The notes under the pieces were generated by a model. It worked only from the letters and a program-made list of their open reading frames with translations. It did not search any database and had not been told where the DNA came from. From Bacteroidales bacterium (GTDB taxonomy: Bacteria; Bacteroidota; Bacteroidia; Bacteroidales; Muribaculaceae), in the NCBI GenBank assembly GCA_015061005.1, contig SUXJ01000004.1, positions 1 to 64,000 of the forward strand: 64,000 nucleotides of DNA, given 5' to 3'. Shown here piece by piece: positions 50,159 through 58,763 of this stretch. Position 1 is the first letter of the stretch. Each line of letters begins with the position of its first letter. The position numbers and the translations under genes were made by a program.

Positions 50159-50830
50159 TTATCTAATGAGCTTTTCGATTTGTTGTGTCGGGATATCGGG
50201 CATGGCCAAGCATAGGTGGCTGAGCATTTTTCGGAACGCTTCATCAGGTGAAAGTGGCGAGGTGCAGAAATGGGCTCCGTAGAGCGCTTCGGGGGTGGTC
50301 AAGAGGGCTCGTCCCCATCCATATTCTTTTCCGTGTTTGTCGGTAGGATAGATAAAGTTTTCGGTGACTATGCGGCAGTCCATTTCCAGATGAGTTATGT
50401 AGCGGTCAAAGAGACTGCGCATTTTAGGACCGATGAATCCGCAGGCTGCGCGGAGATCGCGAGTGATCATGCTGCCGTTGCGTTTGAGGGTGGTTAGGAT
50501 GCCTTCCTCAATGCTTCCCGGTTCAATGGGCGCGCTTTTGCTTCGTCGATAGGAGCAGAAATGGGGCCACCAGTCTGCACTTATGAATCCGGCTTTTGCT
50601 GCGAAGAACTTCCCATAGACGCAGCCGCCATCATTGATAATTGCTCCTTTCCATTTCCACATAGGCCAGTCCCAACCGCCGTCGGGTAGGGCAACGTAGC
50701 GGCATTCTTCATCGACCAAGGCGTTAGCCGAGAAATTTTTGATGCCGCAATCAAGTAGCGGCAGGAATCCGAGCTGTTGGATAGCATCGGTCAGTTGAGA
50801 GGCGTTATATATCGGAGTGGTATAAATCAT
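50159..50830 (-). CDS. AlkZ-related (YcaQ-like winged-helix) protein
   Basis: The 223-residue protein resembles the short AlkZ-related proteins of Bacteroidales: FLPLLDCGIKNFSANALV, the WDWPMWKWKGAIIN region, and a winged-helix part GILTTLKRNGSMITRDLRAACG followed by TPEALYGAHF. AlkZ/YcaQ proteins are DNA glycosylases acting on crosslinks, but this short form lacks much of their length, so activity is uncertain. It is monocistronic. Moderate family confidence, low functional confidence. Confidence 0.72.
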   Translation of the reverse strand: MIYTTPIYNASQLTDAIQQLGFLPLLDCGIKNFSANALVDEECRYVALPDGGWDWPMWKWKGAIINDGGCVYGKFFAAKAGFISADWWPHFCSYRRSKSAPIEPGSIEEGILTTLKRNGSMITRDLRAACGFIGPKMRSLFDRYITHLEMDCRIVTENFIYPTDKHGKEYGWGRALLTTPEALYGAHFCTSPLSPDEAFRKMLSHLCLAMPDIPTQQIEKLIR

Positions 50831-50915
50831 TGCACCGGCAAAGGTAAAGAAATAATGTGGGATAAAGGGGAAGATATGGTCGAAAAAATTTTTTAGGGAA
50901 AAAGTTTCAAAAAAA

Positions 50916-50947
50916 TTTGGTCAGGTCAAAAAAAGTGGCTAACTTTG
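50916..50947 (+). promoter_or_regulatory. tRNA-Lys promoter
   Basis: TTTG (50916-50919), exactly 20 bp, then TAACTTTG (50940-50947) followed by CAGC. Confidence 0.9.
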
Positions 50948-50988
50948 CAGCGCAATTCGAGAAGGAATTGCGTTTGTAACATGATGAT

Positions 50989-51061
50989 GACTCCGTAGCT
51001 CAGTTGGTAGAGCAACTGACTCTTAATCAGTGGGTCGAGAGTTCGAGCCTCTCCGGGGTCA
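50989..51061 (+). tRNA. tRNA-Lys (anticodon CUU)
   Basis: This is a 73-base cloverleaf. The acceptor GACTCCG/CGGGGTC (one G-U pair) has discriminator A, the D arm is GCTC...GAGC, the anticodon stem ACTGA/TCAGT has loop CTCTTAA with anticodon CTT (51022-51024), and the T arm is GAGAGTTCGAGCCTCTC. CCA is not encoded. Confidence 0.97.
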
Positions 51062-51106
51062 CACAAAAAAAGGCAGTTGATGATAAATCAGCTGCTTTTT
51101 TGTGTG
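51062..51106. terminator. Terminator after tRNA-Lys
   Basis: ACACAAAAAA...GCAGTTGAT pairs with ATCAGCTGC...TTTTTTGTGT, an extended stem with a short loop ending in six T. It begins immediately after the tRNA discriminator base. Confidence 0.85.
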
Positions 51107-51156
51107 GGTTAAGGTCAGAGTCCGGTGAACCGGATGCATCCTATTAAGATTAATAA

Positions 51157-51196
51157 GTCATATAAGTTTGAAAGGAGAGATATGGACTTATATGAC
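51157..51196. repeat. 11-bp inverted repeat, ATAAG-rich
   Basis: GTCATATAAGT (51157-51167) and ACTTATATGAC (51186-51196) are perfect inverted copies 18 bp apart, between tRNA-Lys and the polyprenyl synthase stop. Similar TATAAG-rich short sequences occur at 2047-2076 and 59709-59728. Confidence 0.7.
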
Positions 51197-51219
51197 AAGT
51201 AAGGAGTGACAGGAGGGGG

Positions 51220-52224
51220 TTAGTTTGAGCGGCGGAGGATGTGGGTGAGGAGGTCGGTGAGGGTTTGGCGTGTGGTGGAGTCGGGGAATGCCGAGTTGAG
51301 GGTGTCGGTTGCTTCGCGAGCGAGTTGTTGCATTTTGTTTCGGGCGTATTCAATGCCTCCGTTTGCAATGGCATATTGCATAAGTCGGTTGATTTCGTCG
51401 GTGTTAAGTCGTTCTTTTGCAACGAGGGCAAGCATTTCGCGAGTGTGGGGGGCATCGTTTTGGAGGAGCACGCTGAGGAGGGGGAGAGTTACTTTTCCTT
51501 CGCGGAGGTCATTGCCGGCTGGTTTGCCTATTTTATCTTCGCAGGGGAAGTAGTCGAAGATGTCGTCGGTGATTTGGAAGCATAGGCCGAGGTTTCGTGC
51601 GAATTTTCGCAGGGCACAGAGGCGAGGGTCTTCGTCAAGGATACCGGCTGCGTATGCTCCCATCTCGGCGCATGCCACGAATAGAGAGGCTGTTTTGTGG
51701 TCGATTGTTTGCATGTAAGCCTCTTCGCTGAGTCTGTGGTAACGAGCGTTGTAGATTTGGTCGAGTTCACCCATGGCGAGCCGTCGACCGAGTGATGCCA
51801 TGGTGCCGATTATTCTGAGGTCGGCAGTTTCGTTTGCGAGTTGTAGTGCAGTAGAGGTGAAGAAGTCTCCAACGAGTACAGCAATGTGGTTGTCCCAGAT
51901 GCCGTTTATTGTTGGTTCGTTGCGTCGAAGCTGAGACTCGTCCACTACGTCATCGTGGATAAGCGATGCGTTGTGGAGCATCTCAACCGATGCTGCTGCC
52001 GATATGATTTTTGGGGTTATATTTTCGGTGAAAAGTTTAGCGCTGAGTATTACCACAAGGGGGCGAATCTGCTTGCCTTTTTTCTGCAGGTAGTCTCTGA
52101 CTATGCCATTCATCATGTCATTGGGCGATGTCAGGGCGAGGAATATGCGGTCGTTGAGAGTGCGCAGTTCCGGAGCTATTGACTTGGCAATGGATTCGAT
52201 AGTGGAAGTGGCGTTGGCTGTCAT
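51220..52224 (-). CDS. Polyprenyl (octaprenyl-type) diphosphate synthase
   Basis: Trans-prenyltransferase that extends isoprenoid chains, probably for menaquinone side chains. The 334-residue protein has GKQIRPLVVILSAKLF, first aspartate motif LIHDDVVDESQLRRNEPT (about 90) and second motif CFQITDDIFDYFP (about 215). It starts 3 bp after surE ends and is last in the pta-ackA-ddh-surE unit. Chain length cannot be read safely from this. Confidence 0.93.
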   Translation of the reverse strand: MTANATSTIESIAKSIAPELRTLNDRIFLALTSPNDMMNGIVRDYLQKKGKQIRPLVVILSAKLFTENITPKIISAAASVEMLHNASLIHDDVVDESQLRRNEPTINGIWDNHIAVLVGDFFTSTALQLANETADLRIIGTMASLGRRLAMGELDQIYNARYHRLSEEAYMQTIDHKTASLFVACAEMGAYAAGILDEDPRLCALRKFARNLGLCFQITDDIFDYFPCEDKIGKPAGNDLREGKVTLPLLSVLLQNDAPHTREMLALVAKERLNTDEINRLMQYAIANGGIEYARNKMQQLAREATDTLNSAFPDSTTRQTLTDLLTHILRRSN

Positions 52225-52227
52225 TTC

Positions 52228-53007
52228 TCAGTCGTTGAAGGTTTCCTTGAGGGATTCAATGGCATCGAATGCTGTTTGATCCGGTCTAATAGGTGTGATG
52301 GTTACGTATTGACGTCGCAGCCAGTAGTTGTCGCCGGCAGGGTTTTCGGGGTCGAAGTCTATGTATTCGCCGGTGAGCCAATAAAATGCTTGTCCGTGAG
52401 GTGATTTGTAGTCGGCATACTCTTCTGTCCACCGTCCGGGGGCACATGTGGTGATTTTGATTCCTTTTGGCTTGCAGTCTTTAGGCATGTTTACGTTCAG
52501 ACAGATGTCTTTTGGGAGGCCTTGTTCTGCGACTTTACGGATTATTTGCTCGATGAAGGGGGTGGTTTCGGAGAAATCGGCTTGGGGGTCGTGGCTAAGC
52601 AACGAGAAACCAATCGCCGGGATTCCAATCATGCAAGCTTCCATTGCAGCACCCATTGTTCCGCTGTATATGTTAGAGTTTCCGGAGTTTGACCCGTGGT
52701 TAACACCCGAGAGCATCAAGTCGGGGAGTTTGGGCAAGGCAGCGTGAATGCCAAGTTTTACGCAGTCAACGGGAGTGCCCGTTACGGCATACATTTTTGC
52801 ACCGCGATAGTCCGGGTAGGCAATCAGTCGGAGGGGAGATGTGATTGTTATTGAACTGCTCATGCCGGAGCAGTGGTCGGCCGGTGCGATAGCATAGATT
52901 TCTGCGTCGGGGAATACGCTGTAGGCGCAGTCAATGAGGTGTTTGAGTCCGCGGGCGTGGATGCCGTCGTCGTTAGCTATGAGTATGATAGGATTTTTTT
53001 TGTCCAT
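52228..53007 (-). CDS. surE: 5'-nucleotidase SurE
   Basis: SurE is a metal-dependent nucleoside monophosphate phosphatase. The 259-residue protein opens ILIANDDGIHARG (metal-binding Asp pair, residues about 14-15), then IYAIAPADHCSGMSSSIT and LSGVNHGSNSGNSNIYSGT. Full length. It lies 6 bp after ddh and 3 bp before the polyprenyl synthase. Confidence 0.95.
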   Translation of the reverse strand: MDKKNPIILIANDDGIHARGLKHLIDCAYSVFPDAEIYAIAPADHCSGMSSSITITSPLRLIAYPDYRGAKMYAVTGTPVDCVKLGIHAALPKLPDLMLSGVNHGSNSGNSNIYSGTMGAAMEACMIGIPAIGFSLLSHDPQADFSETTPFIEQIIRKVAEQGLPKDICLNVNMPKDCKPKGIKITTCAPGRWTEEYADYKSPHGQAFYWLTGEYIDFDPENPAGDNYWLRRQYVTITPIRPDQTAFDAIESLKETFND

Positions 53008-53013
53008 TTTTGT

Positions 53014-53901
53014 TTAAACGAGGTGGGCGATGTTGTCGTCTTTTGAGCCGGGGAGGAGGTCAATCATCGGGATTTCAATCATGGTGTAGCACCCGGGTTG
53101 TTGGCGCATTGATGCGCGAGCTGCGCTGACGAGTATTTGTGCAGTTAATGCGGGGTTGTTTATCGCCATATTGAACTCGAAGCGTTGCGAGGGGGTGCGC
53201 CCCGAGGTGCCTTTTCTGGTCATGTTTACGCCGTGGCCCATGTCGCGGACGGAATCAACGGAGTCAACTTGGATTACGTGGGTTTCGTCAGATGCGAAAT
53301 AGGGGTCGGCTTTGACTGCGGCAGCAACTTCGTCAATGTTGGCTCCGGGGAGAAGTTCTACGTAAACCATGCGTCGGTGGATGCCTGTGCCGAGGGGTAT
53401 GGTCATTGAAATTGCGTCTTTGACTCCTGCTTTTGAGCGGACGCAAACGCTATGGCCCATGCTCATACCGGGTCCGAAATTTGTGTATGTTACTCCTTTA
53501 GGGGCTGCTGCGAGCAGCAAAGCGCGCACAACGGAGTCTGATCCGGGGTCCCACCCTGCGGAAATGATTGCGACAGTTCCGTTTGCTTTGGCTATTTCCA
53601 TTAGGTTTTTGCGCAGAGAGGGAATGTCGCTGTGGATGTCGAATGAGTCAACGGTGTTGATTCCGGCAGCAAGATATTTGGTTGCATACTCTTCGACTTG
53701 GCGAGTTGGAGTGGCAAGGATTGCCACGTCAACGTGGCCGAGTTGGGCGATATCGGTGACGACTTTGTAGTTGCGAAGTTCGTCGGGCACGTTCGCCGCA
53801 GAACGGCGAACGATACCCGCGAGTTCCATATCAGGAGCTTCAAGTACGGAGTCGAGGACGTAGCGTCCGATGTTTCCGTAACCGACAATAGCTATCTTCA
53901 T
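53014..53901 (-). CDS. ddh: meso-Diaminopimelate D-dehydrogenase
   Basis: Ddh makes meso-DAP from tetrahydrodipicolinate in one NADPH-dependent step, a shortcut to lysine and peptidoglycan. The 295-residue protein starts MKIAIVGYGNIGRYVLDSV (Rossmann loop) and has ISAGWDPGSDSVVRALLLAA, GPGMSMGHSVCVRSKAGVKDA and FEFNMAINNPALTAQILVSAARA, the family pattern. The start is the ATG ending at 53901; the frame to 53997 overlaps ackA. It is 25 bp after ackA. Confidence 0.94.
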   Translation of the reverse strand: MKIAIVGYGNIGRYVLDSVLEAPDMELAGIVRRSAANVPDELRNYKVVTDIAQLGHVDVAILATPTRQVEEYATKYLAAGINTVDSFDIHSDIPSLRKNLMEIAKANGTVAIISAGWDPGSDSVVRALLLAAAPKGVTYTNFGPGMSMGHSVCVRSKAGVKDAISMTIPLGTGIHRRMVYVELLPGANIDEVAAAVKADPYFASDETHVIQVDSVDSVRDMGHGVNMTRKGTSGRTPSQRFEFNMAINNPALTAQILVSAARASMRQQPGCYTMIEIPMIDLLPGSKDDNIAHLV

Positions 53902-53926
53902 TCCGGAGTGGGTGTATGTGGGGTGA

Positions 53927-55129
53927 TTATTTGAGGGATTCGACGATTGCGCGAGTGTCGCGAGCAATGGTGAGTTCTTCGTCGGTAGGTACAACAACGA
54001 CTTTCACCTTAGAGTTCGGAGTTGAGATTACGGTTTCGGTTCCGCGCACTGTTTTATTGAGTTCGAGGTCGAGTTCAACGCCCATGAATTTGAGGGGAGC
54101 GCACACGTTTTCGCGTACTCCGGTTTGATTTTCGCCTACGCCGCCGGTGAATACGATGATGTCAACTCCGCCCATTTCGGCTGCGTATGCACCAACGTAT
54201 TTAATGATGCGCTGTTCGTACATGTCGAGGGCGAGTTTTGCGCGTTCATGGCCTTCGTTAACGGCAGCTTCGATTTCGCGCATATCATTGCTGAGTCCGC
54301 TGATGGCAGCAACGCCGCTATCTTTGTTGATGATTTTCTGAATGTCGTTGAAAGAGTAGTTTCGGCGTTCCATGAGGTAGGTGAGCGCACCGGGGTCAAC
54401 GTCGCCGCTGCGAGTGCCCATCATGAGGCCTTCGGTCGGGGTGAGTCCCATTGATGTGTCAACGCTTTTTCCACCAACGATTGCAGCGATAGATCCGCCA
54501 TTACCAATGTGGCAAGTGATGATGCGTTGGTCTTTGGGGTCAACGCCGAGGATTTCGCATACGCGCTGAGAAACGTAGCGGTGTGATGTGCCGTGGAAAC
54601 CATAGCGACGCACTCCGTCTTCTTCGTAAAATTTATAGGGGAGGGCGTACATGTAGGATTTGGCGGGCATGGTTTGGTGGAATGCTGTGTCGAACACTCC
54701 TGCTTGAGGCACTCCCGGGAGCAGTTTGTCGACTGCTTCAACGCCGATCATGTTTGCCGGGTTGTGGAGGGGTGCGAGTGGATAGCATTCGTGCACCATT
54801 TCTTTAACTTCTTCGGTGATGAGTACCGAGCCTGAGAATTTGGTGCCTCCGTGAACGAGACGGTGGCCGACGGCGTCAATTTCTTTGAGCGATTCGATGC
54901 AGCCGAATTTGGGGTCAGTCAGTACTTGGAGCACTGCGTTGATGGCACCGTTATGGTCTGTGAGCCCGAGTTCTTTGATTTCCTTGGCTCCGTTGAATTT
55001 GAATTTGAGGAATCCGTCTTGCAGACCGATTTTTTCCACGCCACCTTCGGCGAGTACGGCTTCAGTGTCGGTATTGAAGAGCTTATATTTTACTGAGCTG
55101 CTGCCGCAGTTGAGAACTAAGATTTTCAT
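53927..55129 (-). CDS. ackA: Acetate kinase
   Basis: AckA converts acetyl phosphate and ADP to acetate and ATP, the energy-yielding end of fermentation. The 400-residue protein has NCGSSSVKYKLF at the N-terminus, GHRLVHGGTKFSG, GFHGTSHRYVS, CHIGNGGSIAAI and FTGGVGENQTGVRE. All family motifs are present. It starts 10 bp after pta. Confidence 0.97.
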   Translation of the reverse strand: MKILVLNCGSSSVKYKLFNTDTEAVLAEGGVEKIGLQDGFLKFKFNGAKEIKELGLTDHNGAINAVLQVLTDPKFGCIESLKEIDAVGHRLVHGGTKFSGSVLITEEVKEMVHECYPLAPLHNPANMIGVEAVDKLLPGVPQAGVFDTAFHQTMPAKSYMYALPYKFYEEDGVRRYGFHGTSHRYVSQRVCEILGVDPKDQRIITCHIGNGGSIAAIVGGKSVDTSMGLTPTEGLMMGTRSGDVDPGALTYLMERRNYSFNDIQKIINKDSGVAAISGLSNDMREIEAAVNEGHERAKLALDMYEQRIIKYVGAYAAEMGGVDIIVFTGGVGENQTGVRENVCAPLKFMGVELDLELNKTVRGTETVISTPNSKVKVVVVPTDEELTIARDTRAIVESLK

Positions 55130-55139
55130 GGTTTATTGA

Positions 55140-56132
55140 TTATTGGTTACAGGTCATGATGATTGTTTTGTAAATGTCTTCCCATGATGCGCCGCGGCTG
55201 AGGTCGTTGATTGGCGCAGCGAGGCCTTGGAGTACGGGGCCGATTGCTTCTGCTCCGGCAATGCGCTGAACAAGTTTGTAGGCGATGTTTCCGACTTCGA
55301 GTGAGGGGAATACGAGCACGTTTGCTTTGCCTGCCACTTTGGATTGCGGGGCTTTTTTTGCTCCAACTGAAGGCACGATTGCCGCATCGGCTTGCAGTTC
55401 GCCGTCGAGGTCGAGCTCGGGAGCCATTTCTTGAGCGATGCGAGTTGCTTCGATGACTTTGTCAACGCGTTCGTGTTTTGCGCTGCCCTTGGTTGAGAAT
55501 GAGAGGATTGCAACGTGGGGTTCGATGCCGGCGATGTTGCGTGCTGTTTCTGCGGAGCTGACTGCTATTTGAGCGAGCTGAGCGGCGTCGGGTTCAGGAA
55601 CTACTGCGCAGTCTGAGAAGATCATGACGCCGTTGGTGCCGTAGTCAACGCCTTCAGGCATGAGCATGAGGAATGCGCCGCTCACCACGTCGATGCCGGG
55701 TTTTGTTTTGATTACTTGAAATGCTGCGCGAAGCACGTCGCCGGTGGTGTTTTCGGCGCCAGCCACCATGCAGTCCGCTTCTCCGGCTTTGATTAGCAAG
55801 CATCCGAGGTAGAGCGGTGCAGCGGCTACGGTGCGAGATTGTTCTTCGGTCATGCCTTTGCTTTTGCGGAGCTCATACAGAATGGGGGCGCAGCGGTTAA
55901 TCACATTTTCGTCAGCCGGGTTGACGATGTTTGCTTTTGCGATTTCGGTAAGCCCGTTTTCATTCGCAATGGATATGATTTCAGAGGGGTTACCGATGAG
56001 GGTTACTACTGCGAGACCTTCTTTGATGATGCGGTTTGCAGCTGTTAGGGTTCGAAGTTCGTTTCCTTCGGGGAGGACAATCCGACGCTGGCGTTTGCGA
56101 GCGTTGTCGGTCATGTACTGTAAGAGGTCCAT
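55140..56132 (-). CDS. pta: Phosphate acetyltransferase
   Basis: Pta makes acetyl phosphate from acetyl-CoA. The 330-residue short (single-domain) form has RIVLPEGNELRTLTAA, DCMVAGAENTTGDVLRAAF, SDCAVVPEPDAAQLAQIA, LSFSTKGSAKHERVDKV and NVLVFPSLEVGNIAYKLVQR. The start is the ATG ending at 56132; a longer frame to 56210 crosses the promoter. It is the first gene of the five-gene unit pta-ackA-ddh-surE-polyprenyl synthase. Confidence 0.96.
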   Translation of the reverse strand: MDLLQYMTDNARKRQRRIVLPEGNELRTLTAANRIIKEGLAVVTLIGNPSEIISIANENGLTEIAKANIVNPADENVINRCAPILYELRKSKGMTEEQSRTVAAAPLYLGCLLIKAGEADCMVAGAENTTGDVLRAAFQVIKTKPGIDVVSGAFLMLMPEGVDYGTNGVMIFSDCAVVPEPDAAQLAQIAVSSAETARNIAGIEPHVAILSFSTKGSAKHERVDKVIEATRIAQEMAPELDLDGELQADAAIVPSVGAKKAPQSKVAGKANVLVFPSLEVGNIAYKLVQRIAGAEAIGPVLQGLAAPINDLSRGASWEDIYKTIIMTCNQ

Positions 56133-56180
56133 AAGCGTAATTTTTTTAGCACAGTAAATGAGATTTTGTTTATTTGAGTG

Positions 56181-56211
56181 CAAATTTAAACATTTTTTGA
56201 GCAAAAACAAA
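56181..56211 (-). promoter_or_regulatory. Promoter of the pta operon
   Basis: On the minus strand TTTG (56208-56211), 19 bp, then TAAATTTG (56181-56188) and CACT. The leader is about 45 bases. Confidence 0.78.
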
Positions 56212-56237
56212 TAGTGTGGGGGGATTTAGTGGAGAGT

Positions 56238-56299
56238 GGGGAATGGGGAATGGGGAATAGAAAACAGACTGCGCCTCGGGGTGCAGTCTGTTTTCTATT
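56238..56299. repeat. GGGGAAT triplet repeat joined to a 17-bp perfect inverted repeat
   Basis: GGGGAAT occurs three times in tandem (56238-56258). It runs into AATAGAAAACAGACTGC (56256-56272), whose perfect inverted copy lies at 56283-56299 after a 10-base loop. The hairpin is 20 bp past the Wzc stop and probably ends that transcript, but no U tract follows it on either strand. Confidence 0.75.
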
Positions 56300-56318
56300 A
56301 TTGTGAATGTGTGATTGT

Positions 56319-58751
56319 TTATCTGCGGCGGCGTTTCGCTCCGTAGTGGTATCCGTAGCCATAAGAGCCATAGACGCCATGGAGGGAGTCGGTTGCGTTG
56401 AGCACGAGGGCCATGTTGTTGTATCTTCGTGAGCTGAAGATTTGATTCAAGACCTTGATATCGCTCTTTTCGAATAGTCCGCTGCGCATTACGAATATTG
56501 TCATGTCGATATAGGGGTTAAGCAGTCGGGCGTCGGCCACGATTTCGATTGGCGGGCAGTCGAAGATTACGTAATCGTACATATTACGCAGACGTTCGAT
56601 GAGTTCTTCCAATCGAGGAGAGTAGAGCAGCTCGGTCGGGTTTGGCGGCGTCATGCCTTCGGGCAAGATGTCGAAGCCTTCAATGCCATTGACATTGTGG
56701 TGAATGAGGCTGTTGATGTCGTCTGTTTTGCCAATGAGGTAGTCGGTAAGACCCTTTGAGGGGTTTCCGACATTGAGGCTTACGGTTCCTTTGCGCAGGT
56801 CCATGTCAACGAGGCAGACTTTCTTTCCTTTCACGGCGAAGATTGCGCCGGTGTTGAGGCTGACGAATGTTTTACCGGAGCCGGCGTTGAGGCTCACCGT
56901 CATGAGAGTTTTTCCATGGCCGAGGTCTTTGCGGTGGTCCATAGCTCCCATGAAGTCGATGTTGGTTCGAATCATTCGGAAAGCTTCGTTGACAATGTTA
57001 TTGGTCTTTTCGGAAATTATGATTTTTCGTTCCGGATTCGGACTATAAGGACGAATGCCACCGAGGGGGAAGCGGCGATGCTGGGGCACGTTTGCCATGG
57101 GCACTTCTCCGAGGAAGGGAATGGGAAGGTCTTCAATGTCTTTGCGTGAGCGTACCTTGGTATTGGAAATTTCCTTGACGTAGATGATCAGGGTTGGAAT
57201 GATTGCTCCCATAACGATGGCGAGCATCAGAATCATCTTGGTGTTTGGCGAGGTCGGGGTAGGATTGCCGTAGGGCTCGGTTACCATTCGGGTATTGTAG
57301 ACCGTGAATGCCTGATTCAGTTCAATTTCTTCGCGACGCTGGAGCAGATAGACGTAGAGTTCCTCTTTGACCTTTCGGTTACGTTCCTCGCTCATGAGAT
57401 ATTCTGCCTGACGGGGTGCTGAGGCGAGTTGCGCTTGGGTTTTTTGGTCGATTGAGGTGATTGCTTCGTAGCGTTTGTTGAGAGTGGCAAGAGCTGCGTC
57501 GACTGATGCAATGATTGCTGCGCGAGTGTTAGCAATTGCTTCTGTTTTTTGGCGAATAAGCGGGCTTTCTTCCGGGAGCGACTGTAATTTTGCATTGCGT
57601 TCGCCTACTTGGGTGTTGTAAGCAGCAATCATTTGCTGAATGTCGGTTCCGGCAATTGCAGCGGTAGAGGGCAGGAAGCGCGTGATGTCGTTTGCGGCAA
57701 GTTCTTGTTTGATGTATTTGCCAATTGCAATTTCTTGGGCTAACTCGTTGAGCGCCTTTTGGTTTTCGGTGCTTTGGGCGAGGTAGATGTTTGCCATGGC
57801 CTCCATGTCGAGCATTCGGTGAGTGCTCTTGTAGGCGGTGATGTTGCTTTCAACGTCGCCGAGCTCTTTTTCGATAGCGGCGAGGCGCTCATCGATGAAG
57901 CTTGAGGTTGCCATTGCGATTTGGTTTTTGTCGGCAACCCAGCGATTGTTGTATGCATCAACTATGGCGTTGAGCACGTCAACGGCTTGTTTGGGGGTGG
58001 GGAGTGCAATGGTGAGGGTTACGATGTTGCCGCGTTCTTCGTCGTAAGCTGTTTGGAGTTTTTTGCAATAGTTGCGAGCGCAGACTTTAACGGGGCTGTA
58101 GGAGTAATAGATTTCATTTTGTGCTCCGATTTTTTCCACGGGTTTGGCGTAGAAGTCGGTGGGGCAGATGATGAATGTGCCCACGGGGGTTTCAACCGGT
58201 TCGTTGAATCGGCCTTTTGCTTTTCCGCTGACTTTTTTGCCTGCCACTTTGAATTTATCGAGTGAGAAGCTTGATGAGTCGGCATTGAGTTCAATGCGGA
58301 AGCTGTAGCCCAATGTGCGGTTTGTCAATGAGTCAATAGCTCCGACAATGACGGGTGCATTGTTGTAGTATTGGGCTTTGCGGAGGATTTTGGGGTATTT
58401 ATAGACTTCGTTGAGTCCGAGTTTGATCACGGCTTCTTCCATGATTTCGGGAGATGCCATGATAAACATTTCGTTAAGCAGTTCGGAGGGCACTGAGTTT
58501 ATGCCGAGCATGCTCAAATCAGTGGTGAGGCTCTGAGATGAGTCGTCTTTGAGCAGGATTTCGGTTGAGCGAGTGAACATAGGAGTGGCTCGCAAGAGGT
58601 ATAACCCTCCGAGTCCGATACAGATTATAATCGAGATTACGAACCACAGCCAGTGGACGCGCATGGCGCGCAGCAAGTCGGTAAGCGACAGTCCGGCTTC
58701 TTCCGTTTCGTTGTTTTGGCCGGCGAAAATCTTGTTATCGTTATCTTCCAT
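56319..58751 (-). CDS. Wzc-like polysaccharide co-polymerase / tyrosine autokinase
   Basis: This inner-membrane protein controls chain length and export of capsular or exopolysaccharide. The 810-residue protein has an N-terminal Wzz domain with TM1 (LWFVISIIICIGLGGLYLL, about 33-52), a long periplasmic coiled-coil, TM2 (MILMLAIVMGAIIPTLII, about 512), and a cytoplasmic kinase with Walker A LNAGSGKTFVSLNTG (about 624), CLVDMDLRKG and YVIFDCPPIEIVAD. The C-terminus is Tyr-rich (YGSYGYGYHYGAKRRRR), the usual autophosphorylation cluster. It starts 12 bp after the Wza-like gene. No glycosyltransferases are adjacent. Confidence 0.94.
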   Translation of the reverse strand: MEDNDNKIFAGQNNETEEAGLSLTDLLRAMRVHWLWFVISIIICIGLGGLYLLRATPMFTRSTEILLKDDSSQSLTTDLSMLGINSVPSELLNEMFIMASPEIMEEAVIKLGLNEVYKYPKILRKAQYYNNAPVIVGAIDSLTNRTLGYSFRIELNADSSSFSLDKFKVAGKKVSGKAKGRFNEPVETPVGTFIICPTDFYAKPVEKIGAQNEIYYSYSPVKVCARNYCKKLQTAYDEERGNIVTLTIALPTPKQAVDVLNAIVDAYNNRWVADKNQIAMATSSFIDERLAAIEKELGDVESNITAYKSTHRMLDMEAMANIYLAQSTENQKALNELAQEIAIGKYIKQELAANDITRFLPSTAAIAGTDIQQMIAAYNTQVGERNAKLQSLPEESPLIRQKTEAIANTRAAIIASVDAALATLNKRYEAITSIDQKTQAQLASAPRQAEYLMSEERNRKVKEELYVYLLQRREEIELNQAFTVYNTRMVTEPYGNPTPTSPNTKMILMLAIVMGAIIPTLIIYVKEISNTKVRSRKDIEDLPIPFLGEVPMANVPQHRRFPLGGIRPYSPNPERKIIISEKTNNIVNEAFRMIRTNIDFMGAMDHRKDLGHGKTLMTVSLNAGSGKTFVSLNTGAIFAVKGKKVCLVDMDLRKGTVSLNVGNPSKGLTDYLIGKTDDINSLIHHNVNGIEGFDILPEGMTPPNPTELLYSPRLEELIERLRNMYDYVIFDCPPIEIVADARLLNPYIDMTIFVMRSGLFEKSDIKVLNQIFSSRRYNNMALVLNATDSLHGVYGSYGYGYHYGAKRRRR

Positions 58752-58763
58752 TATTTTGTTGGT

